From positions 44,607,229-44,671,228 of the forward strand of contig NC_088169.1 of NCBI RefSeq assembly GCF_028769735.1: a DNA stretch of 64,000 nucleotides. The letters are read 5' to 3'. Shown here piece by piece: positions 25,487-37,100 of this stretch. Origin of the DNA: Zonotrichia leucophrys gambelii (Eukaryota > Chordata > Aves > Passeriformes > Passerellidae). Positions within the stretch are counted from its first letter, which is position 1. The number at the start of each line of letters is the position of its first letter. Made by a program: the position numbers and the translations under genes. Under the pieces are notes generated by a model, which had not been told where the DNA came from, searched no databases, and saw nothing but the letters and a program-made list of their open reading frames with translations.

Positions 25487-26175
25487 AATAATAGAATGGT
25501 TTTGCTTGGAAGAGACCTTAAACGTCACCTAGTTCCAAACCCCTCTTTCATGGCATAAGGATATCTTCCAGTAAAACAAGAAAAAGCCTCATAAAACTCG
25601 GCCTTGAACTCCTGCAGATTGTCCACAACATTTTTGGGCAACGTGTTCCACTGTTTCTTCACCCTTACAATAAAGAATTTCTTCTTAATATCTAACGTAG
25701 ATCTAACCTTTTCCAGTTTGAAGCTGTTTCTCTTCCTACAAGCCCTTGTAAAACGTGCCTCTCCAGCTCTCTTCTACGCTGCTTTAGGTACTGAAAAGTT
25801 GCTAGAAATTGTCCCTGGAGCCTGCCCTTCTGCAGGCTGAATGACCACAGTCTATCTTCACAGGAGATATGCTCCAGCCCTCTGATCATCTTTTTGGACT
25901 CCTCAGAACTCTCTCAAACAAGTCCAAATCCTTCTTGTTTAGGGCCCCCACAGCTGGATGCAGACGCTCAAGTCTCACAAAAGCTGAGTAGAGGGGGAGA
26001 ATCACTTCCCTCGACCTGCTGGACTCATTTTTTTGATGTAGTCCAAGATGATGTTGGCTTCCTGGACTGGAAGCATGCATTAGCAGATCTTTTTGAGCTT
26101 TTCATCTACCAATGCCCTAAGATGCTTTTCCTCAGGGCTGCTCTCAGCGGCTGACTTCATTCCAGTATATATTTT
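25487..26175 (-). mobile_element. CR1 LINE, 5'-truncated, about 690 bp
   Basis: The plus strand reads as the reverse complement of CR1 from its 3' tail inward: AATAGAATGGTTTTGCTTGG at about 25489, the AGAATTTCTTCTTAATATCT block at about 25674, CTCCAGCCCTCTGATCATC at about 25871, GAGTAGAGGGGGAGAATCAC at about 25985, and GAGCTTTTCATCTACCAATG at about 26094. All blocks are in the CR1 order. The element's 3' end is at 25487, and the truncated 5' end lies near 26175, where a TA/TG-rich stretch begins. Frames opening here on either strand are parts of this element. Substitutions and small gaps indicate an old inactive copy. Confidence 0.94.
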
Positions 26176-26310
26176 ATATCTGTATGTGTATGAAGATACA
26201 TATGTACACATATATATACTTTCTCTATACATAGTTATGTATGTAAAATCCAGTTCATATGGTTGCAATTTTACATATACATGTGCAAGTATATGCACAC
26301 ACATGCATTT
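26176..26310 (+). repeat. Degenerate TATA/TATG/CATA simple repeat
   Basis: An irregular series of TATA, TATG, ACATA and CACACA steps directly abuts the truncated end of the CR1 copy. The short frames through it have no meaning. Confidence 0.7.
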
Positions 26311-29060
26311 ATCCATCGGAACTGAAATCCATAATTGTGACTTCTCTGTTCCTTATGTATTTCTCCCTAGTGGGTTAGATCTGAATAACACTGAATTTTC
26401 TCATGAACTTGAATGATTGCTGAGAAATTTTAGTGTGATGGAAAACCAATAGAATATATTTTGGATAGCATGGAATATACAGGTAATTAAGCTTCCCTCC
26501 CTTCCCATTGTTGATGGGAGAGAGAGACAGTTAATACAACAATAATCCCACTTAATTCTTTAGATATTTGCAGATAGAGATGCCATCTGTTTTGCTACTA
26601 GCCTTTCAATTCCTGTTGATCAGCATGCCTAAAAATGGTGAATCTGTGTAATATCTAAGGTTGCTTAGGGTTGATGGGACAAATATTCTCTCACACAAAA
26701 CTTAGAGAGTCTTGATCTGCTAATTATTGTCAGAGCAGGATGAAAGATCTTGCTGTTGCTTGGTTCAGTAAAAAAAAAAAATTGTACTTTCAATAAACTT
26801 TTAATAATGTTTGCTCTTTTCTCATGCAAACTTATTTCATACCTAATTGGCAATGGCCACAATGGAAAGGGACAGTCTGTATTTCTTTCCACTAATGGAG
26901 TTTCAAACATTTAATTTGCAGTTTTATGAGAGTAACAGGCAAAATATACGGTGGGGATACAGGGAATGTAATTGGAGGGGAAAAAATTACAGTTAAATGT
27001 TTTCTTTTGTGGAAGAAAAATACATAATTCTTAACTTCGGGAAGCTAGAAATCAGGAGCTAACTCTAGACTGGTGCTATGGAAACAGCAGAAATGTTATT
27101 GTTGAAACCCTAAACACTGTTTGCACACTTGTTTTCATATCTTCTTACTGCACAGAGATTTCTTGGAGTGAGGATTGTATTATAGGCTTTTCTTTCCTTT
27201 GGTAAGGTTCTTTATACCTGACTTTCTATTTTTTTAAATTTTTCCTTCCTAATGAATGTATAAAGATCTAATTTATTCTAAATTCTTTGCAGGTTTGAAA
27301 ATTAGGGGCAATAGTAATGTCCTTCTAAGAAAACAGGCTAATTTATTGTTAAGTATAATGAAACTCCTTCCAAAGTTGGACAACACATCAATTTAAATTG
27401 TAACACGAGAATTAAAGAGTTCAGAAAACCAGTGACCAGATAACAGACTATTGAAAACAGGTGTAGTGAGGACACATAGAAGTTGTTGGAGTCAGTTCAA
27501 TACTTCAGGTAATTCTTGTCTCAACTTTTACTTCAAAAATCCTAGATATGGTTGTTCATAAAATGAGATAAATAAAAACACAAAAGACACAATGCCCTCC
27601 CCTTCCCCCAGTTTATATTGTAGAGTACCCCTTTTAGGTTTTCTGAAAGTAGGTAATAAGATTAAATTAGGGCTACCTTCATTGTCATTTGCAATACTAT
27701 AAATCACTATATAGGACAGTCATAGCACAGTTTTAATTTGATGATCTACTCACTTATACTAATTTTCTACAACCTGCAATGAGGCTTATCAGACCAATAT
27801 CAGTCATTTATTTATTTACTATAATATGTTTGCCTTGTAAGCACAAATTTACACATAGTCCAAGTTTACTTTGATTATATGAAACTACAAGTATTATTCC
27901 TATAGTTTAAAAGAACTACTTCACTCCCAGGGAAAGAAGATAAAATTAGTTATATCATTTACCTGGCTTTCTGTAAATTTGTATTGTGGTTTTAAAAAGC
28001 ACGTGTATAAAAGAAGACACACCCAAATCCTGAGATATATAGGTGTTTCAAAAAAGGGATATAGGTTTAGTGTACACTACCTATAAATACAAACGAGAAA
28101 AGAACAAAATCCTTGCGTATCTGAAAGATACAAAGAAAAAAGCTATACTGCGCCCTTGCAATAGCAGAAGAAAAATATCAATGCAAAGCAGTCACTATTT
28201 ACAGTTGTATGTACATTTTTTTAAACACAAAGAACTTTTTTCAGCATATTTTCTATCAGGTAACATTGAAAGTGATCAGAAATTGAAAACAGCACTTGTC
28301 AGAGGTTGGTTCTTTAACCATAGTGTAAATCCACCTTCAGCTGATGTAAACACCCTTGCTTGTTGAAAACATGCTGACTTATGCAGACTGAGGATCTGAT
28401 CTTAAAGATTTTATGATCTTTTTAATAGAAAAAATGCAGTTACATATTCAAACAAAAACATATCTCAGGAATGCCATTTTTTCCCCCCCACATGTTTCCT
28501 GGGGGAGTTAGGGATAAGGAAAAATTTAAAAACAATCCAAAATTGTAATACATAATTTATCTGAGAAATTTGGAGTTTCTGTCTTGAAACTGGAACCTAA
28601 ACATGTTAACACATTTGTCAAATTCTACATGCTTTGAAAATGTATTAACTCTTTTTAGAACATTATAATGAGTCTTTCAGAAACAGCCAACTCTGCCATT
28701 CAGGAAACTCTCACAGCAAAATAATGCACTTATTGCTAAGTTAGATTTATAATTTTTAAGATCAATTTGCTAACATGTGTCCAAACTGCTCAAAAAAGAT
28801 TCAGTTAAACATCTTTGAAAGTGTTGTTGTTGAGATATTGATGTGATTTCACCACCAATAAACAAGTGAATATCTAGTCTATGAAAATACATTAGTGTAT
28901 CCATTTTACCCCAATTTTTCACATTCATATAACTTGATATGATGTAAAAATTTTTGTCCAATTGTACTTTTTCACTGGAAAGTTGAATGTAAAAATTTGA
29001 TTCAGTGTCAGATGAGCACACAAAAAAGAGGAAAAATAAAGAGGAAAGAGAAGAGAAAGT
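26311..29060. other. AT-rich noncoding stretch, nothing recognised
   Basis: No gene or mobile element could be assigned. The 107-codon frame at 28043-28366 is Lys-rich and of chance length. From about 29020 the plus strand becomes purine-rich (GGAAA, GAGAA) and leads into the GGAA array. Confidence 0.6.
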
Positions 29061-29963
29061 GGAAGTGGCGGAAGGAAGGAAGTGGCGGAAGGAAGTGGCA
29101 GAAGGAAGGAAGTGGCGGAAGGAAGTGGCGGAAGGAAGGAAGGAAGGAAGGAAGGAAGTGGCGGAAGGAAGGAAGTGGCGGAAGGAAGGAAGGAAGTGGC
29201 GGAAGGAAGGAAGTGGCGGAAGGAAGGAAGTGGCGGAAGGAAGGAAGGAAGTGGCGGAAGGAAGGAAGGAAGGAAGTGGCGGAAGGAAGGAAGGAAGGAA
29301 GTGGCGGAAGGAAGGAAGGAAGTGGCGGAAGGAAGTGGCGGAAGGAAGTGGCGGAAGGAAGTGGCGGAAGGAAGGAAGGAAGGAAGGAAGGAAGGAAGTG
29401 GCGGAAGGAAGGAAGGAAGGAAGGAAGGAAGGAAGGAAGGAAGGAAGGAAGGAAGGAAGGAAGGAAGGAAGGAAGGAAGGAAGGAAGGAAGGAAGGAAGG
29501 AAGGAAGGAAGGAAGGAAGGAAGGAAGGAAGGAAGGAAGGAAGGAAGGAAGGAAGTGGCGGAAGGAAGTGGCGGAAGGAAGTGGCGGAAGGAAGTGGCGG
29601 AAGGAAGGAAGGAAGGAAGGAAGTGGCGGAAGGAAGGAAGGAAGGAAGGAAGGAAGGAAGGAAGGAAGGAAGGAAGGAAGGAAGGAAGGAAGGAAGGAAG
29701 GAAGTGGCGGAAGGAAGTGGCGGAAGGAAGGAAGTGGCGGAAGGAAGGAAGGAAGTGGCGGAAGGAAGGAAGTGGCGGAAGGAAGGAAGTGGCGGAAGGA
29801 AGGAAGTGGCGGAAGGAAGGAAGTGGCGGAAGGAAGGAAGGAAGGAAGGAAGGAAGGAAGGAAGGAAGGAAGGAAGGAAGGAAGGAAGGAAGGAAGGAAG
29901 GAAGGAAGGAAGGAAGGAAGGAAGGAAGGAAGGAAGGAAGGAAGGAAGGAAGGAAGGAAGGAA
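29061..29963 (+). repeat. GGAA tandem array punctuated by GTGGC, 903 bp
   Basis: The whole stretch is built from the tetramer GGAA and the pentamer GTGGC, in the form GTGGC-(GGAA)k with k of 2 or more. I count 31 pentamers, one of them variant (GTGGCA at about 29095). Long pure GGAA runs lie at about 29405-29555, 29635-29705 and 29830-29963; the pentamers cluster between them. GGAA is the core bound by ETS transcription factors, and GGCGGAAG is close to the preferred ETS site. Because the units contain no stop, long frames of repeated Lys-Glu-Gly-Arg (plus) or Phe-Leu-Pro-Ser (minus) appear. They are artefacts. Confidence 0.98.
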
Positions 29964-30395
29964 AACTAGTAACATTCTCAACATTCTCAAATAAGTAACT
30001 TCGTTTTAAGGAATCAAGGTGCTGTATGAGCCCAGGAAATTTTTCAAAAAATATTTGTAACCTGTGAGAAAGCTAGTAAAGACTTCTGTTTTGTCAACAG
30101 ATAAAGAAAGGCAAGAAAAATCTGCCAAAGTCCCGTGTGTTCTGTTGTAATGTTTCATTACTGAGTATACTTTCCCCCAGAGACCCACAGTTAAGCCTAC
30201 TTATAGACAGAAAAATGAAAATCTGATCTGTCTGCTTTAAAAGCTTCCCTCTCTGTCTGCTTTTTCTGAGAAGCATCCATAGAAGTATATAACAAAACAC
30301 AGGGAGTTTCATAATGTAACAAGAACATTGTGTTTCTTTTTGAGCAGTGGTTATTTGACCTCTAAAGCTTATGTGAGAGAAAGTTAAAAACTCCT
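29964..30395. other. Noncoding spacer between the GGAA array and an LTR remnant
   Basis: Nothing was recognised. The 127-codon minus-strand frame (30094-30477) runs out of the LTR remnant into this spacer and shows no domain. Confidence 0.6.
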
Positions 30396-30975
30396 TTGGT
30401 GGGTTGACCCTGGCTGATGCCAGATGCCCCCCAAAGCTTCTCTTCCTCAATAGGAGAAAGAAGAGGAAATACATCAAAAGCCTTGTGAATAAGATAAGAG
30501 CAGGGAAATATCACTCAGCAATTATCATCACAGGTAAAACCAACCTAACTTGAGGAAAAATAATTAAGTTTATTACCAATAAAATCAGATAAATCATGGA
30601 CAATGAGAAAAACAAATAAAAAAAATCTTAAAACACCTTCCCCTTCCATTCTTCCCAGGCTCAACTTTACTCCCACCTCCTACCTCCTACCGTTCAGCAG
30701 TGCAGGGGAAATAAGGATGGGGTTTTGGATTCAGTCCATCACTCATTGTTTCTGCTGCTCCTTCCTCCTCAGAGGGAGAACTCCTTGCTCTGTTTCCCTG
30801 ATTCACTACAGGATCCCTCCCATGAGACACCCTTCTCCATGAACTGCTCCAGCACTGGTCCCTTGCACAGGGTGCAGTTCTTTGGGAACAGACTGCTTCA
30901 GTGCTGGTTTGCCCCTTGGGGTCATAAATCCTGCCAACCAACCTGTTTCAGTGTGGGGTCCTATCTCTCTCTCTT
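30396..30975 (-). mobile_element. Avian ERV LTR remnant, probably ERVL class
   Basis: The left edge reads GGTGGGTTGACCCTGGCTGA (from about 30398), followed by the GATGCC...CCCCCCAAAGC segment, a TTTATTACCAATAAAATCAG block (about 30571-30590), a CTTAAAACACCTTCCCC block (about 30628), a TCCTTCCTCCTCAGAGGGAG block (about 30758), and several degenerate copies of a CACGAACTGCTCCAGC-like unit up to about 30970. This order matches an LTR family common in birds and stored here antisense. The right end is missing or unrecognisable, and no target duplication was found. Class and orientation come from memory of such LTRs and are less certain than for the two complete solo LTRs. Confidence 0.6.
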
Positions 30976-33486
30976 TATTTCCTTCTGATGGTGCTCTGAG
31001 GTTCAGACTTCATTCATGGTGCTCAGCAAATCTTTTAATCTTATTAAATGTCACACTGTAAATGAACTTACACACAAAGTTAACACAGGGATGAATAAAA
31101 ATGGAAATATATTGAAATATGCCATATTTTAACTAAAGTTATAAAAATTCTGTTTAAAGTAAACTTTTTGCTTCACTTGGTCATGGCACAATAATTTTGC
31201 AGTTCATGTAGCTGTAGGAAAAGGGCTGTTTGTTATTCTGTTCAGCTAAAGGCAAGCTGAACTCAGGAAGGGGAGAGGAAATGTTACTTGATCACCCTCC
31301 TCACTTCTTTAGCAATATCCAACATAGTGGCACATGCTTCAGGCACAAGAAATGCAGCACTTCAACCAGGACCATGGCAATTGTGACTCAATTGACAAAA
31401 TAATTTATCTAAAAGTATATTAATTATTGTGGTTTTGCCTTTCACACCCATCAGCCCCCAAGCTTTACAGGGTTTCTATCTGAATTAATTTTGGCCTGCA
31501 CAGTTTTCATTAACTAGCCATTGATGTCACAGAATATGGTATCAAAGGAATCATTACTTTTTTTCAGCTGATATTTTCATACATTTGCATATTTTCAGCA
31601 AAATATGTCATTTATACATGCTTCTAGCCACAGTTTGACAAATTGAGTCAGAATTGCCGACTCTGAAAAAGGGAGATAGAAAACACATTGCAGGGGGTGA
31701 CTTGCTTATGTTCAGACATTAGCAACTGTTTAAAAGTGGCAGATGGATTTACTCTTTTTAAGCAAGAAAGTTTTCACAGAAGTAAATCTGGTTTCTTTTT
31801 TATCTGCTTTGCTTCATGCAAGCAGTTCTGAGAAGAAGCAGATCATCACTATAATCAAGAAGAAAAGAAGTACCAACACAGAGTTCTGTAAAAGTTAGGG
31901 GATGTAAAGATCTAAAAAATGAAAATTAAGTTCGGACATAGAATAGATTGGATCCCAATTCTTACATATGGAATTTAATTAAAAAAAAATTGGGATGATG
32001 CTGATGTATTTAGGCATCACAAAAAGTGTTGGGAATATCAAAGGTTATGTGATAACAGTCTAAAATGTCAGTATTCATTAAAAAAGTAATTGGAAACAAA
32101 TACAGTTTGGTATGTATTATTAGATTTTTAGCCAGCATTACAAAAATTAAAGCTATCCATAAAGGTTTTCAGAGTATAAATAAATGCTAAAATGTTAGTG
32201 CTGCAGCAGTCTGATAATAGAAGAAAATTCTCAGATTTTTTGCAACCCATCTTATGCAACATGTTTATTTATGCAGAACTAGAGAATAAAATTTGCTTTT
32301 TGTTTTTTTAATATAAAAGCGCAGTTGGAATATGCTTTATGCATATTCGTAAAATATTATTTGAATTTATGTTCAGATTAATTATCCTGGATTTTTTTTT
32401 TTAAGTATTGTAGTTCTTTACTAGGACTAATGATTTTAGCACCTATGAGAGCCAAACCGCAATTCTAAAGGCGATACATGCCAGACTGGAAAATCACCTT
32501 ACTGAGTTCTCAGTTGAGCAAGCAGTCTTATTGATCAGTTTATTCAAGTTTCTAAGCACTCTACACAATTGCACAATGTATCTCTGTTATTTCTGGCTCA
32601 TTGGTGTCTGCAACCCCTTGGTCTGTTGGCATGACTTTGGACACCTTTCCTGAAAGCTGACATTTAAGCGCACACACATGCACACATTGCTTTTTCTTTC
32701 TCTCTTTTTACTTTTGTATTTTTTTTCTTTTTATGAAGCATTGAACTCAGAAGGTGCAGCTTGAGATCTGCAAAGGACTTTGGGAAATACGTGAGATCAG
32801 AGGAAGGTACTGATACAGCAAGTGTTACCAAGACTGCAGTAAAAGATACTCCTTTAAACCCCTCTCTGAGCAGTTACTTCAAAGCAGGAGCACTGTACTG
32901 TTGATCTGATGCTAGTAAAAAATTAAAAATTAAAAAAAAAAGTGAAGTTTAACTAAACCAAATTCAAGCAGTTACAAAATGAGAATTAAAGGTCTCAGCC
33001 TGAGGTGGCAACAGCATAACATATCCTATTTAGAGATGTCTTACGCAGTTATGACAGCTATACACTACAGCATCTCAGCCAGTTTAGAAGGAACTTTTTT
33101 GAGGCTTCAGCTTGAAGATCTACCAAATTTCACAAACTGTGTGTAAATTTAGAAATCTTCACAAACTTAAAATCCTCTGCAATATACCCCATAGTCCAGG
33201 GCATGCATGCTTGATTTGAAATATGTTTAGGAAATGAAATAAAATTGACTAGATTTTTAAGAATTGTCAGACATTGACAAATCCTTTTAAATTATTTAAA
33301 AAAACACCCCAAAGGTCTTCCACTGAAAAAAAAAAAAAAACCACCTGATATTTGAGTGTTAAAATATTAATTTAGAATGTCATTGGAAGTGCCTACATTT
33401 GGGAAAAATCCCCCAAAACTTCAAATCTCCAAAATTCCTAAATCCCCCAGTCAAACAACAAAACATACAGAAAAAAACCCCATCCA
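30976..33486. other. AT-rich noncoding stretch, nothing recognised
   Basis: No gene or repeat could be assigned. Two long A-runs (about 32931 and 33327) lie here. The 134-codon plus frame at 33377-33781 starts in this stretch but runs mostly through the next LTR. Confidence 0.6.
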
Positions 33487-33492
33487 CACTGT
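33487..33492 (+). repeat. Left target-site duplication of the ERVK-type LTR
   Basis: CACTGT directly precedes the LTR and recurs at 34111-34116. A 6-bp duplication is typical of ERVK (class II) integrases. Confidence 0.93.
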
Positions 33493-33601
33493 TGTCCGGT
33501 TTTCGGCTGTTTGGATGGCCTGGAAAAGCCCAGGGTGGCCTTGGAGCAGCCCGCGTTTCAAAGGAACAGAAGAGGCTTCAGTTCTTTTCTCGGTCTCTGT
33601 G

Positions 33602-33607
33602 TTTATT
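33602..33607 (-). terminator. LTR polyadenylation signal AATAAA
   Basis: AATAAA on the minus strand, about 100 bases downstream of the TATA box and about 110 bases before the LTR 3' end, as expected for R. Confidence 0.75.
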
Positions 33608-33702
33608 AATTGTTTATCTAAAAGATTTTCTTTCGGCCCGACAGAGGTCTGCTCAGCAGCCAGCCATGAGCACACTCCCCTCCCTCCGGGCGGTCACCTA
33701 TC

Positions 33703-33708
33703 TTTATA
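33703..33708 (-). promoter_or_regulatory. LTR TATA box
   Basis: The minus strand reads GGGTATAAAGATAG, a good core-promoter TATA box inside the U3 region of the ERVK-type LTR. If active, it would start transcription leftward toward 33486. Confidence 0.75.
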
Positions 33709-34074
33709 CCCAAAGTTGCGTATACAATATTTATCATTTTTCCCCAATACCTTTCACCCTTATTGCCCGGTGCACTTTTAGTAACAACCAATCTCAAAGT
33801 GCCACCATCACCACAGAAGATGGAGGAGAAGAAGAAGAAGAAGAAGGACAGGACACGCCCCAATTCCTCCATCTTACTTCTCTAAACCCCCCTGTACAGA
33901 AATCCTAAACCCTGTGTCTCACTCTCTAACTAACTAATCCCTTCACCATTCACCCCGGTGAAACCCTCCTATCCTCATACAGGTGTCGTCTCCTGTGTAG
34001 GATCAAAGTCCAGCCACCAGACACTTCTGGCAACATTCCAGGACTCCCGAGCCCCCCAAGGGTGGTCTCGGTGA

Positions 34075-34102
34075 CTCAGCACCTCAGTCCTGAGGTGCTG
34101 AG
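34075..34102. repeat. Perfect inverted repeat in LTR U3: 13-bp arms, 2-base loop
   Basis: CTCAGCACCTCAG (34075-34087) is followed after TC by its exact complement (34090-34102). It lies 8 bases inside the outer U3 edge of the LTR. Confidence 0.98.
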
Positions 34103-34110
34103 ATCCCACA

Positions 34111-34116
34111 CACTGT
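34111..34116 (+). repeat. Right target-site duplication of the ERVK-type LTR
   Basis: CACTGT repeats 33487-33492. Confidence 0.93.
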
Positions 34117-37100
34117 AAAACAAAAAATCCAGACAAGCCATTTGATATTAATCAGAGAAACTATGCAGAAATAGTGCAGAGAGGTCATCTTTATTTTCTT
34201 TTTTCTCTTCCCTTTGTAGGATTGTTGATTGGACTACTTTTAATAAAATTATCAACTGCATTTTATGTGAGGTGTACCTCATAAACAAAGCTATATATTA
34301 GCTATATATTAGTATAATTATATATTGTACTCAAATATCAAATAAAGCAATGGACAGAAATTTTTATTCTTGACTGTCACTTTGAAAAAAAAATTGGTAG
34401 AGATAATACTTGGTAGACAGCAACTAATTCTTAAAATGAGTTAAGTTACATTGAAGAAGTAATATTTCCTTTTAGTTTTCCTCCTTTTATTCTGGAATCT
34501 GACATACCTTGCCCCCTACATGTGAACAGTATTAAATAAGGCCTCTCAGAAGAGTACTTGAAGAACACATCAGAATGCACTCTAAAAACCAGTTGTTTAT
34601 CTCACTAACACTACAAAATGAGCCTGACCTTATGGGAAATATGACCTGTCTTTGCATTCCTCCCACTTCTGCTACATAAACCACAGAGATATAGAAGGCA
34701 GATGACTATCAATGCCACTGTGCCACTGGAATAGTAAACATAGATTTTCCATGGCTATCTCTGACTACAACTTAATTTCTTTATGTAAGTACCTTAACTT
34801 TCAAATAGCTTTTTGGGGGTTTTTTAAAAGCACTTTAGGAAATAAAATTAACGGAACAGCTAATAAAGTTTGAAAATTTTGATGTAAGTGCTAAGTTTAA
34901 TATTGTAAAATAAAATTATATATTACGCAGAAATAAACTCTGAATGCTATTTTAAAACATTGGATTTCAGAACAGGCAAAAAATAATATCTATTCTTAAT
35001 CAAAATTCACTGATTTTGTTATTACAAAATTAACAGTTTCTTTCAGGGCAAATGTTAAATATTTTTTTCCCCTTGTTCTACTGTGAGCTGTTGCCCAATG
35101 TAGGAGCAGCACAAAGACGATCAGGCCCAAAAAAAGCAAATCAGAAGAGCAAGAAGAGTGGCCACCTGCTTCATCCTCAACTTGTGTCATTGATGGGCTC
35201 TCAAATCCGATCAGCTCCAGCTTGAGAAGGAGCAACCAGGGACTTTCAGCCAACAGCACAAATGGTTGAACATGAGCTTCATGGCATTGTATACTCACAG
35301 GAAACCTAAGAATAGGTTGCTGAATAATGGCATGTATAGTGTCATTAAAATTATAATGTATAATGTGTATAAACTGATCCATAGAACAACACGTGTTGCT
35401 AATGACTGAATGCAGCAAAGTTCGATTTCAAGTTTTATGATTAATTAATTTTTTCAATCTTTTAAACACTTCCATCCCCACAAACTTTGATCCACCAACA
35501 ACATATATTCAGTCCCAACCTTTCTGATAGATCTTATGCTCATGAGGTCCTACACCCTGAACTGAAAAGAAACCTACTGCACTGACAAAGTACTCTTGTT
35601 TTATGATTCCAAAGGTATCCCATCAAGCTTGAAGAAAACCAAGAGGCAAGTGATACACAGCATAATATGGCCTTTGAAGAGGCTTACCATGAGCAATCTA
35701 AACACAGGCCATGGTAGGTAAATTACTTTGAGACTAGTAAGTGGAGCAGACCAATTTCTCTGAGTAATCATATGAATCAGTTTCAAAACCACTAAATATA
35801 TAGAAGACCAAAACAAGTACTAACTCAGGAAAATTTTTCTAGAGTAAATGCTTTGAAAACGTAGGTCATTAAATTCAGATATGTTGAAGTATTGTTTCTA
35901 TTGCAGCTATAGTTCCTGCAAATAATGAAAACTGTGCACTGAATAGGAATGCTGTCTATTGCAGCACACATTGGGTGGGGGCAGGAGGAAGATGATTTCA
36001 ACATTTGCTCAAAAACCTAAGCCTAGGAACAATTTACAAGGAAATTGATTGTGTTTGCTTATACTAAAATTGGAAAAACATTATTGTTGTTAATATCACA
36101 AATAACTTTACTGAACAGTCAAATACTCATTTAATTGTTCTCATGTCCTAGCAAAAGCACCCCAGCAAGGCCCCAAATATTTAATAGGTACTGCGCATCA
36201 CATATTAATGTAACATTACAAAATATATGCACTGAGGTTTGAAATATTTTGCAGGTTTTGGGCAGATGATTATAGGGAGATGATTAAAAAGAGGTATTAT
36301 TGGTGCTATTTGTCATACAGAAAATCCAATTGTAATAGAACAGCACAAGACTTGTACATAGCAGGCTTAATGTTGGGTTAGTCAGTAGTTAAAAACAAAA
36401 GAACAATCCCATTAGGGCAAAACAAAAGCTCCATGCAGACCAGGACCCTATTTTCATCTTTGATCTACAGTCTTACAACACAAATGTAAGAAAAAGGAGA
36501 CAAGTAAGTTTCTGTTTAAAATATCCTCCAAGTTTCTAGTCATTAAAATCTTGCTGACTATAGTGTTTACATGGACTGTAGCCTAAAGCAACGAATTTTA
36601 AATTTGCACACTTTATTTTTGAATGCTTCTACAGTTACTTGCCAGTGTAAGTCATACAGTAACCTTCTTTTATATATATGTGTGTAAAATAGTTGGTTTA
36701 AACTCTTTAATTTATGATTTAGTATGAATGCTTTTGTAGAGGTTTTATTTGGTTTTTAATTGTTTTGTTTGCTTAAGATAATGAGAAACAGCAAATAGGT
36801 ATTCCCTATTTGCCTTTGCTGTCCATCTGTGAGTTTAGACCACTAGCATATCCTCTGCTGGCGGCTGTTTTCCAAGCTGATGGATCCTAGTTCATTTGCT
36901 TTCTTTCTTATGAAAATCATTTGCTGCCTCTGATTGCCCTTGGTGTTTCTTTGTAGCTATTTCATATTTGTTTTGCTGTGGTAAGAACTTCAAGGTTTTC
37001 AAGGACTGTATGCCTCTTAGGTCTCTATGGGAACAGCGCTGTGTTATCTATTTCATTCTCTTCATTTTCCAAGTCATCCTCACATTATTTGACAAGTAGA

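Larger units (their letters stand above)
33493..34110 (-). mobile_element. Complete solo LTR, ERVK type, 618 bp
   Basis: The plus strand starts TGTCCGGTTTTC and ends GATCCCACA, so in sense (minus) the LTR runs TGTGGGATC...GAAAACCGGACA, with TG...CA ends. CACTGT flanks it on both sides. Sense-strand signals are in the expected order: a TATAAA box at 33703-33708, then an AATAAA signal at 33602-33607, about 100 bases downstream, then about 110 bases to the 3' end. This gives a clear U3-R-U5 plan. A GAA-rich run lies at about 33823-33848, and a perfect 13-bp hairpin lies at the start of U3. No internal viral sequence is attached, so this is a solo LTR. The intact ends, duplication and promoter signals suggest it is younger than the CR1 copies nearby. 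Frames of 84-169 codons across it are not genes. Confidence 0.95.

Noticed and set aside
28770..29990. 406-codon minus-strand frame rich in Phe-Leu-Pro-Ser
   Set aside because: It is the GGAA/GTGGC array read in a stop-free frame. A tetramer repeat without stop codons opens long frames automatically.
28997..29998. Three plus-strand frames of 295-333 codons rich in Lys-Glu-Gly-Arg
   Set aside because: All three forward frames of the same simple repeat are open at once, which shows that the cause is composition rather than coding.
33377..33908. Plus-strand frames of 134 and 169 codons
   Set aside because: They run antisense through the ERVK-type solo LTR, whose ends and duplication are clear.
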